This document shows, piece by piece, positions 49,058 to 56,497 of a stretch of 64,000 bases of DNA. Under the pieces are notes generated by a model, which was not told where the DNA came from, made no database searches, and saw only the letters and a list, made by a program, of their open reading frames with translations. The position numbers were made by a program, and so were the translations under genes. The stretch is taken from the NCBI GenBank assembly GCA_963725185.1, contig CAVRXO010000006.1, positions 434,001 through 498,000 on the forward strand, written 5' to 3'. The DNA comes from VAZQ01 sp963725185. GTDB taxonomy: Bacteria; Pseudomonadota; Alphaproteobacteria; Rhizobiales; Xanthobacteraceae. Positions within the stretch are counted from its first letter, which is position 1, and every line of letters begins with the position of its first letter.

Positions 49058-49720
49058 ATGTCGCAAGACCACGGCCATCATCGCCATGACGAGGAACATC
49101 ACGGCGGCCACGATCACCAGCACGGCTCGGACCTGTCCGACATGCAGTTGCGGGTGCGAGCCCTCGAATCGGTGCTGACCGAGAAGGGCTACGTGGATCC
49201 GGCCGCGCTCGATCTCATCATCGAGGCCTACGAGACCAGGATCGGGCCGCACAACGGCGCCCGCGCGGTCGCCAAGGCCTGGGCCGATCCCGCCTACAAG
49301 CGGGCGCTGCTCGAGGATGCCACGGCCGCGGTCGGCTCGCTCGGCTTCGCGAGCCGCGTCGGCGATCACCTGGTGGCGGTCGAGAACACCGAGCGCGTCC
49401 ACAACATGATCGTGTGCACGCTCTGCTCGTGCTATCCGTGGGAGGTGTTGGGGCTGCCGCCGACCTGGTACAAATCCGCCCCCTATCGGTCGCGCGCGGT
49501 CATCGATCCGCGTGGCGTGCTGGCCGATTTCGGCGTAAGCTTGCCGGCCGCGACCGAGATCCGAGTCTGGGATTCGACCGCCGAGACGCGCTTTATGGTT
49601 CTGCCGCTGCGCCCTGCCGGCACCGAAGGTTGGAGCGAAGAGAAGCTGGCGGCGCTCGTCACCCGCGACAGCATGATCGGCACCGGCCTGGCCAAATCCG
49701 CCGACGAGGTCGCGCCATGA
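49058..49720 (+). CDS. nthA: Nitrile hydratase subunit alpha (cobalt type)
   Basis: A 220-residue subunit from ATG 49058. The active-site claw reads C-T-L-C-S-C at residues 120-125 (VCTLCSCYPW). Thr at the second position is the cobalt-type signature; iron-type enzymes have Ser. The first 22 residues are remarkably His-rich (SQDHGHHRHDEEHHGGHDHQ), which may hold cobalt. It forms a heterodimer with the beta subunit and hydrates nitriles to amides. The ATG of the beta gene overlaps its stop by four bases. Confidence 0.96.
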   Translation: MSQDHGHHRHDEEHHGGHDHQHGSDLSDMQLRVRALESVLTEKGYVDPAALDLIIEAYETRIGPHNGARAVAKAWADPAYKRALLEDATAAVGSLGFASRVGDHLVAVENTERVHNMIVCTLCSCYPWEVLGLPPTWYKSAPYRSRAVIDPRGVLADFGVSLPAATEIRVWDSTAETRFMVLPLRPAGTEGWSEEKLAALVTRDSMIGTGLAKSADEVAP

Positions 49721-50373
49721 ACGGCGTGCACGACATGGGCGGGATGCAGTGCTTCGGCCCCGTCGAGCCGGAGCCGAACGAGCCGGTCTTTCACAGCGAC
49801 TGGGAGGCGCGGGTGCTCGCGCTGAACCGGGCGCTGGGCTATGCCCGGGCCTGGAACATCGACATGTCGCGGGCGGCGGTCGAGAACCTGCCGCCGGACA
49901 TCTATCTCACGCGCTCCTATTACGAGAAGTGGGCGCTGCGCATGGAGCGGCTCCTCATCGATCAAAAGCTTGTCGATCCAGATGAGATCGCGGCCGGCCA
50001 TGCGCTGCGGCCAAGCAAGCCGCTGCCGCGCAAGCTCGAGGCCGCCAACGTGGCGGCGGCACTGAGCCGCGGATCCTTCGCGCGCCCGCCGAGCGCACCG
50101 GCACGCTTTCGGGCCGGCGAGCGGGTGCGCACCACCAACAACAATCCGGTGACCCATACCCGGCTGCCGCGCTATGCGCGCGGCCGTGTCGGCACCATCG
50201 AATGCGTGCGCGGCTGCCATGTGTTTCCGGATACCGTCGCGATCGGCCAGGGGGAGAATCCGCAGTGGCTCTACACGCTGCTGTTCGAGGGCCGCGAGCT
50301 GTGGGGCGAGCGCTGCGATCCGAACCTGAAGGTCTCGATCGAGGCCTTCGAGCCTTATCTGGAGGCGATCTGA
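49717..50373 (+). CDS. nthB: Nitrile hydratase subunit beta
   Basis: A 218-residue subunit with the family start MNGVHDMGGMQCFGPV, FHSDWEARVLAL and RSYYEKWALRMERLL. The C-terminal SH3-like fold has FRAGERVRTTN, HTRLPRYARGRVGTIE and YTLLFEGRELWG. Its ATG overlaps the alpha stop (ATGA), so the subunits are translationally coupled. Length and motif order are typical. Confidence 0.95.
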   Translation: MNGVHDMGGMQCFGPVEPEPNEPVFHSDWEARVLALNRALGYARAWNIDMSRAAVENLPPDIYLTRSYYEKWALRMERLLIDQKLVDPDEIAAGHALRPSKPLPRKLEAANVAAALSRGSFARPPSAPARFRAGERVRTTNNNPVTHTRLPRYARGRVGTIECVRGCHVFPDTVAIGQGENPQWLYTLLFEGRELWGERCDPNLKVSIEAFEPYLEAI

Positions 50374-50374
50374 G

Positions 50375-50779
50375 ATGGCAGCGCCTCGCGCCACCTCGGC
50401 GGCGCTGCCGGGCCTGCCGCGCGATGCCGAAGGGCCAGTGTGTCGCGAGCCAGTGTTTCGCGAACCAGTGTTTCACGAACCATGGGAAGCACAGGCCTTC
50501 GCCATGGCGCTCGCGCTGCATGAGCGCGGCCTGTTCACCTGGACCGAATGGGCCGCCACGCTGGCGGACGAGATCAAGGCCGCGCAGGCCGCCGGCGATC
50601 CCGACAGCGGCACCACTTATTACCGGCATTGGCTCAGTGCGCTCGAACGCCTGGTCGCCGAAAAGAAAGTCGCCGGCGACGACGCGCTGGCACGCTACCG
50701 GGAAGCCTGGCGCCATGCCGCGCTGCGCACGCCGCACGGCACGCCGATCACGCTGGACGACGTGGATTTCCCCAGTTGA
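50375..50779 (+). CDS. Nitrile hydratase accessory/activator protein
   Basis: A 134-residue protein beginning one base after the beta subunit stop codon. It has the family core FHEPWEAQAFAMALALHERG, LFTWTEWAATLADEIK and YYRHWLSALERLV of the 14-kDa-type maturation proteins that help insert the metal. An unusual local repeat lies before the core (CREPVFREPVFHEPW): the EPVF unit is triplicated at the base level, apparently a short tandem expansion. It presumably carries cobalt to the alpha subunit. Confidence 0.88.
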   Translation: MAAPRATSAALPGLPRDAEGPVCREPVFREPVFHEPWEAQAFAMALALHERGLFTWTEWAATLADEIKAAQAAGDPDSGTTYYRHWLSALERLVAEKKVAGDDALARYREAWRHAALRTPHGTPITLDDVDFPS

Positions 50780-50868
50780 GCGGCAGCCTTTCCACCCTAC
50801 GCCGAATCGAGGGAGATTTTCCCCATCCTGGACGCGCTTATATCCACCGCATGTGGTAGGATGATTTC

Positions 50869-51141
50869 ATGATCCCGACGACGAAAAAACTACTCGAGCG
50901 GGTGGAATCCTGGCCGCAGGAGGACCAGGAAGAGCTTGCGGAATTCATGCGCGAGATCGAGGCGCGCCGCACAGGCTCCTATCACGCGACGCCGGAGGAG
51001 CTGGAAGCAATCGATGAAGCTCTCGGACAGGTAGCGCGTGGAGAAGTAGCGAGCAAGGAAGAGGTCGAAGCCGCTTTTGCAAGATTCCGCCGCGGCGCAA
51101 GAAGATTGAATATGCGCCACGCGCAGCTGCCGACCTCTTAA
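50869..51141 (+). CDS. Small antitoxin-like protein (ParD/RelB-type)
   Basis: A 90-residue acidic protein (KLLERVESWPQEDQEELAEF, YHATPEELEAIDEALGQVAR, EVEAAFARFRRG) similar to the small helical antitoxins placed before ParE-type toxins. The following broken ParE-like frame overlaps its 3' end, the usual antitoxin-first order. In intact pairs the antitoxin binds and neutralises the toxin and represses its own promoter. Confidence 0.75.
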   Translation: MIPTTKKLLERVESWPQEDQEELAEFMREIEARRTGSYHATPEELEAIDEALGQVARGEVASKEEVEAAFARFRRGARRLNMRHAQLPTS

Positions 51142-51388
51142 AGATTGGCGCGCAAAGCCGCAGGGCCTTCGGGGACGCCGTGGCGGCGGCGCTGGAGACA
51201 TCCATTCGCGCGACGATCGTGCGCATTGCCGTGATTCCGGATGGCGCACAGCAGGTTCCCGAACGCCCGGAGTGCGCGTGATTCCGTTGGTCCGATATCC
51301 ATTTAAGATTTTCTATACGGTTGCTGGAGAGACGATCAGCATATTGCACATCCGACACGCGGCACGGCGACCCTGGCGAGGCGAGTAA
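51090..51388 (+). pseudogene. ParE/RelE-type toxin, frameshifted
   Basis: In the +2 frame of the antitoxin the sequence reads IEYAPRAAADLLKIGAQSRR and AFGDAVAAALETSIRATI, then PDGAQQVPERP. At 51266-51268 the frame breaks and continues as VRVIPLVRYPFKIFYTVAGE and ISILHIRHAARRPW. Adding one C after CCC joins them into a normal ParE-like toxin of about 95 residues. This is the only break in the window that needs an added base rather than a removed one. The start is unclear; no ATG lies in frame. The toxin is probably inactive. Confidence 0.75.
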
Positions 51389-51395
51389 GGCCGCG

Positions 51396-52634
51396 TCAGG
51401 ACTGAGCGGCCGCCCGCCGCTCCGGGGTGTGGACATGCTCGGGCCGGACGCCCATGCCGACGATCCGGGCCGGGATGCGGCGCATGATTGGGAACACCCG
51501 AAAAAGCTTGACCAGGAACGGCGGCTTGATCTCCTCCCGGTTGCCGAGCACGCCGGTGATTACCCGCTCCTGCACCAGGACTTGCGCACGCTGGATCACG
51601 CGGGTCGGAAACTCGCGCCGCTCCTGCACGCGCCGCAACAGGTCTTCGCCGACCGCACCCGCCAACAGCGGCTCTGCCAGAATATTGGCGGAGGCGACCG
51701 CGTCCTGCACCGCCAGATTGATGCCGACGCCGCCGACCGGCGACATCGCGTGCGCAGCATCGCCGATGCAGAGGAGGCCGCGCCGGTACCAGCGCTTGAG
51801 GCGATCGACCGCGACGGTGAGCAGCTTGATCTGGTCCCAGCTGGCGAGCTCGCCGACGCGGTCCGCAAGCAGCGGCATGGTGTGGGCGAGCTGGGCGCAG
51901 AACTGCGCAAGCCCGTCGCGCCGCACCGCCTCGAATGATCCTTTCGGGATCACGTAGCCGCACTGCCAGTAATCGCCGCGGTTGATCATGATGAAGATGT
52001 GGCCGGCTTCGAAGATGCCCATGATCTCCTCCGGATCGGCGGGCTTGCGGCTCAACCGGAACCAGAGGACATCCATCGGCGCGCCGAGGTTCTCGACCTC
52101 AAGGCCGGCTTCCTGGCGCACCAGCGAATGCCGGCCGTCGCAGCCGACCACGAGCGGCGCCTTGAGCTCGAGCGCACCGTCCGGGGTGTCGGCGCGCACG
52201 CCGACGACAGTGCCAGCCTCCTCGATGAGGCCGGTGGCCGCAGCCTTCATGATCACCCGAAAACCCGGATAGCGCCGGCCGCGCTCACACAGGAAATTCA
52301 GGAAATCCCATTGCGGCATCAGGGCGACGAATTTGCAATGGGTCGGCAGATGGGTGAAATCCGCGAAGATGAATTCGTCGCCGCCGAACTTGGCCTTGAG
52401 CCGGCGCGCCTCCTGGTGCGGCAATGCCAGGAAATCCGACAAGAGGCCGAGCTCATGCATGAGCTCGAGGGTGGAGGGATGGATGGTATCGCCGCGAAAA
52501 TCGCGCAGAAAATCGCCGTGCTTCTCCAGCACCACGACGTCGACGCCGGCGCGCGCCAACAGGTAGCCGAGCATCATCCCGCAGGGGCCGCCGCCTACGA
52601 TGCAGCAACCCGTGGTCAGTTGATTCGCCATCAT
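51396..52634 (-). CDS. FAD-dependent aromatic-ring monooxygenase-like protein
   Basis: A 412-residue flavoprotein of the PHBH/UbiH class. It has GGGPCGMMLGYLLARAGVDV (dinucleotide binding), VVGCDGRHSLVRQEAG (the DG fingerprint) and GLLCIGDAAHAMSPVGGVGI (the GD motif). It probably hydroxylates an aromatic or polyketide-like substrate with NAD(P)H and O2; the substrate is unknown. It lies between the toxin remnant and the Ni/Co transporter operon, reading leftward. Confidence 0.88.
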   Translation of the reverse strand: MMANQLTTGCCIVGGGPCGMMLGYLLARAGVDVVVLEKHGDFLRDFRGDTIHPSTLELMHELGLLSDFLALPHQEARRLKAKFGGDEFIFADFTHLPTHCKFVALMPQWDFLNFLCERGRRYPGFRVIMKAAATGLIEEAGTVVGVRADTPDGALELKAPLVVGCDGRHSLVRQEAGLEVENLGAPMDVLWFRLSRKPADPEEIMGIFEAGHIFIMINRGDYWQCGYVIPKGSFEAVRRDGLAQFCAQLAHTMPLLADRVGELASWDQIKLLTVAVDRLKRWYRRGLLCIGDAAHAMSPVGGVGINLAVQDAVASANILAEPLLAGAVGEDLLRRVQERREFPTRVIQRAQVLVQERVITGVLGNREEIKPPFLVKLFRVFPIMRRIPARIVGMGVRPEHVHTPERRAAAQS

Positions 52635-52692
52635 CCGGCTCCGCGCCCGAAGGGAGAGGGCGACAATGCTGCGTTCCGGGCTGTCGAGTCTA

Positions 52693-54103
52693 TCAGAAGC
52701 CGGGCATGCGCTCGCAATTCACGAGGTAGCCGCTGAGCATGAGCGTGCCGAAAGCTATGATGACCACCGCCGCCCCGGCCTCGATGCCGCGCATCGCCAG
52801 CATTCCGTAACCGGAACGGGCGCCGGCGATCCGCTGCGCCCAGGACCTGAAGCCGACTGCCATGGAGGCGATCGCCGCAACCGTGATGAAGGTCCCGAGA
52901 CCCATCAGGAAGGTCGATATCACGCCGACCCAGAACATGCCTTGCACCAGCGCGAAGACCAACACCAGAATGGCGCCCGAGCACGGCCGCAACCCGACCG
53001 CCACAATGGCGGTCAGCCCGCGCCGCCAGCCGCCGGGTCCTGCGAGCTCTTCCGGTTCGGGCCCATGGGCATGCCCCCATGCGGAGGCCTCGTCGTGGTC
53101 GTGATCATGGTGCGAATGCCCGTGGTCATGATCGCAATGAGAAGCATGGTCCGATTCGGCGGCATGGGCGTGATCGCCGTGATCGCAATGATCGTGTGCA
53201 TGATCGTGGTCATGTCCGTGATCATGCCCATGGTCGTGATCATGGTCGTGATCATGATGCCCATGCGCGGAGCCGGCCGGCGTCACCGCGGCCCCGACCG
53301 CAGCCATCGGGCGGCTGATCTCACGCAAGGCCGCGAGAAAACCGCGGACTCGGAGGAACAGCAGCGCCACGCAGAGCACCTGGACGAGAAGATAGCCTAG
53401 CTGCTCGACGGGACGCTCCGCCCCGAGCTTCACGTACAGCGTTGCGGTGGCGATTTCGAGCATCGAGATGTCAATAAGCGTCAGAAGCAACGCCATAGTC
53501 GGCGGCTCGAGCGGGCCGGTCTCGATTCCGAATAACGCGCGGACGAAACTCCAACCCTTGACGAGCAAGAGTTCGAGCGCCAACCCACATGATGAGCAGG
53601 TAGCTCACGATCTCGATGACATTCACCGCGCCGTTCATGGTCGCCGCCGTTGCGTGCAGGAGCACGGCCGCGATACCCACAACCACGACCGCCACAATCG
53701 CCTGCATCAGCGCGGAGAGGAACGACAGCACGACGCCGCGCATCCAGGTCTCTTCGTTGGCCACCAGGTAGGACGAGATCACCGCCTTGCCGTGACCGGG
53801 CCCTGCGGCATGGAAAATGCCGTACACGAAGGACAGGCCCGCCAATGTCCAGGCGGCGGTGCCGTCGGCCTTCGAGGCGCGGATCAGGCCGGAAAACTGC
53901 AGAGAGAACTCGGCTTGCTTGGCGAACACCCAGCCCAGGATGCCGTCGCGCGGCACCGCGCAGGCGCCGGGCCGCGGGCCGCCGAACGGCGAGCCTTGCG
54001 CGAAGGCAGCGTCGGCGCACGCGGCAAGCAACAGCACCGCCGCGATCAGCAGCCCCAATCTCACGATTTGGTCGGTCGTGCGCCCCCCGGCCACGATCTT
54101 CAT
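52693..54103 (-). CDS. Nickel/cobalt transporter (NicO/RcnA family), one-base insertion
   Basis: About 469 residues after repair. The N-terminus has a signal-like segment, then LSFVYGIFHAAGPGHGKAVI (HxxxGPGHGK, the NicO metal motif). The frame breaks at MWVGAR and resumes as LLVKGWSFVRALFGIETG when one A of CGAACTC (about 53572) is removed. A large cytoplasmic or periplasmic loop is extremely His/Asp-rich (repeating DHDH and GHDH units) and probably gathers metal. The last part, AIVAVGLRPCSGAILVLVFA, is the second conserved motif. ATG 54103 overlaps the DUF1007 stop. It may supply cobalt for the nearby nitrile hydratase or export excess metal. Confidence 0.87.
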
Positions 54104-54768
54104 GGGCATTTCACGAAGATTTTGTTGGCGAATTGCGCGCCCCAGTTCTGGGCGGCAGTGAGCTGATTGAAGAAGGCTTCGCTCAGCTGCTGACCCGGCG
54201 CGACCGATAATTCCTGCGGCTTGGCCACCGACAATTTGCAGGCCGACGGCGCGCCCACCAGCGCGATCGGATTCTTCACGTCCTTGAAGGAGAAATCGAC
54301 GAAATATTCGGGATCGTAGATCTCGAAATTGAGCTCCTTGGCCTTGACCGGCGTCTTCAGCGGCAGGGTGAAGTGAAGGGTGAGAACCGTGCTCTTGGTG
54401 TCGTAATCGAGGTAATAGTCGGTCGGGTCCTTCATCTCGACCTTCTTGCCGTTGGCCTTGGCGAAGGTGAAGTAATCGAATTCCTTGAGCGAGGTGACGT
54501 TCTCCTTGGCCAGCGGCTCCAGGTCCGCGCGCGTGAACTCGCCCGGCTTCTTGGGCTCGATCCCCTGGGTCGCGAACGCCGAGAACATGTCATCGAAGGT
54601 CCAGTCGTAGCGGACCCCGGTCACCGATCCGTCCGGCGCATAGACGAGCTGACCCAGCATCGTCACCCAAACATGGGGATGGGCGGAGGCGGAGGCACCC
54701 GCGGCCAAGAGGCCCGCCAAGGCGAAGATCGTTCGTATGAAGGGCTTGCCGGCAAAGGGCTTGATCAT
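54100..54768 (-). CDS. DUF1007 family periplasmic protein
   Basis: A 222-residue secreted protein from ATG 54768 (MIKPFAGKPFIRTIFALAGL). The mature domain begins HPHVWVTMLGQLVYAPDGSV, the family landmark with a possible metal-binding His pair just after the signal peptide, then GVRYDWTFDDMFSAFATQG. DUF1007 genes commonly stand next to NicO-type transporters, as here with a 4-bp overlap. A role as a metal-binding partner is inferred. Confidence 0.9.
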   Translation of the reverse strand: MIKPFAGKPFIRTIFALAGLLAAGASASAHPHVWVTMLGQLVYAPDGSVTGVRYDWTFDDMFSAFATQGIEPKKPGEFTRADLEPLAKENVTSLKEFDYFTFAKANGKKVEMKDPTDYYLDYDTKSTVLTLHFTLPLKTPVKAKELNFEIYDPEYFVDFSFKDVKNPIALVGAPSACKLSVAKPQELSVAPGQQLSEAFFNQLTAAQNWGAQFANKIFVKCP

Positions 54769-54904
54769 GTTCAGAGGCCAAACGTCATTGCGGCGCAGAA
54801 CCCTGCGCCGGAGAGTCGCCGGCCGCAACATAGCATGGAGTGCGGCGGAATGGAGGCCCCAATTCCCTTCGGCCAAGCACGAAACCGCGATTGACATTGG
54901 GACA

Positions 54905-56497
54905 TTACAGCCCGGCCGCACCCCCATCGGCGCGCGGGTCGTGCACCCCTTCAAGCGTTCCGTTCGGGTGCAGCAGCACCGCGCCCGCGTGTCCCATGGA
55001 GTCCGCAAAGGCCTGCGCCAGCACCTCGACGTCGTGGCCGGCCGCGCGGAGCGCGGCGGCGACGCCCTCATCAAAGCGCGACTCCACCAGCAGGCTGGCA
55101 TGGGGCGAGCCCCAGGTCTGGCCAAGCGCCCAGCGCGGCCGCTCCAGTGCCTGCGCAAGCGGCACGCGGAAATCGACATGCCGGGTGAACAGCGCCGCCT
55201 GGATCTGCGGTTGGGCGTCGCCCCCCATGGTGCCGTAGGCCATGACCCGCCCGTCGGCGAGCACCGCCAGGGCCGGATTGAGCGTGTGCACCGGCAACCG
55301 TCCGGGCTCCAGCCGATTGAGCGCCTTGGGCGCGAGCGAGAAGCTCACGCCGCGGTTCTGCATCAGCACGCCGGTCTTGGGCAGCACGCAGCCGGAGCCG
55401 AATTCCCAATAGAGCGACTGGATGCAGGAGACGACCAGACCGCCGGCATCGGCGGCGCCCATCCAGACCGTATCGCCGCCGCCCGCCGACAACGGCCAGC
55501 GCGAGGCGCGCTTGCGATCGATCGCCTGGGCTTGCGCATCGAGAAAGGCTGCCTCGAGATAGCGCTCGGGCGGATGCGGAAGGTGCGCCGGATCGGTGAG
55601 ATAGTTGTCGCGCAACAGAAAGGCGCGCTTGGTCGCCTCCACCAGGCCGTGGACGTGATCGAAGCTCTCGGCCTGCCGCACGCCAAGCCGCTCGAACAGC
55701 CCCAGGATCATCAGCGAAGCGAGGCCCGGCGTCGGCGGCGGCGTATTGAACGCGGTGCCGGCGCGCAGAGCGAGCGACAGCGGCTCGGCCACGGCGGCGC
55801 GGCAGCGCTCCAGATCCATCCGCGTCACCGGGCTGCCGATGCGATCGAGATCGCCGGCGATCTCGCGCCCGACATCTCCGCGATAGAAATCGTCCAGGCC
55901 CGCATGGGCGATCTGCTCGAACGTGGCGGCGAGCGCCGGCTGCTGCAATCTGCTGCCCGGCGCCGGCGGCTTGCCATCGACCAGAAAGATGTCGGCAAAT
56001 CCGGGCGCGTCGCGTAGCCCCGCCGCCCTGGCGCAGGCAGCTTGGCCGCGCGAGATCGCAAAGCCCTCGCGGGCAAGCCGGATGGCAGCACCCAGCAGCT
56101 CGGCGAGCGGCAGCTTGCCGCCAAGCGCGCGGGCGGCTTCGAGCGCCAGGCTCCAGCCGCTGACCGCGCCCGGCACCGTGAGGGCGGCGAGCGGCCCGCG
56201 CGGCGGGATCTGGTCGAGGCCGGCCTCGCGGTAGAGCTCCGGCCGCGCCCGGCTGCCGGCGACGCCGGCCGCCATCAAGGCGCGGATGCGTCCCGAGGGC
56301 TCGCGCACGAGCCAGAAGCCGTCGCCGCCGAGCTGGTTCATGTGCGGATAGACCACCGCGATCGCGGCCGCCATGGCGACCATCGCCTCGATGGCATTAC
56401 CGCTCTCGGCCAGGATCGCGCGCCCGGCCTCGACCGCAGCCGCATGGGGAGCGGCCACGACGCCGCGTCGATGCCCGGCAGTGTGAAGGTCCATCAA
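54905..56497 (-). CDS. Gamma-glutamyltransferase family protein
   Basis: A 530-residue Ntn-hydrolase precursor with NQLGGDGFWLVREPSGRIRA and GPLAALTVPGAVSGWSLALE. The autocatalytic region is SAGGGDTVWMGAADAGG, with a Thr in the nucleophile place where classical enzymes read T-T-H. The C-terminal part has GGDAQPQIQAALFTRHVDFR. No signal peptide is visible, so it may be cytoplasmic, unlike classical periplasmic GGT. It overlaps the M3 peptidase gene by four bases, suggesting a shared peptide or glutathione breakdown role. Confidence 0.88.
   Translation of the reverse strand: MMDLHTAGHRRGVVAAPHAAAVEAGRAILAESGNAIEAMVAMAAAIAVVYPHMNQLGGDGFWLVREPSGRIRALMAAGVAGSRARPELYREAGLDQIPPRGPLAALTVPGAVSGWSLALEAARALGGKLPLAELLGAAIRLAREGFAISRGQAACARAAGLRDAPGFADIFLVDGKPPAPGSRLQQPALAATFEQIAHAGLDDFYRGDVGREIAGDLDRIGSPVTRMDLERCRAAVAEPLSLALRAGTAFNTPPPTPGLASLMILGLFERLGVRQAESFDHVHGLVEATKRAFLLRDNYLTDPAHLPHPPERYLEAAFLDAQAQAIDRKRASRWPLSAGGGDTVWMGAADAGGLVVSCIQSLYWEFGSGCVLPKTGVLMQNRGVSFSLAPKALNRLEPGRLPVHTLNPALAVLADGRVMAYGTMGGDAQPQIQAALFTRHVDFRVPLAQALERPRWALGQTWGSPHASLLVESRFDEGVAAALRAAGHDVEVLAQAFADSMGHAGAVLLHPNGTLEGVHDPRADGGAAGL

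Noticed and set aside
53080..53290. Short CATGATCATGG-like tandem DNA that looks like a microsatellite.
   Set aside because: It encodes the His/Asp-rich loop of the Ni/Co transporter; the repetition follows from codon use for His and Asp.
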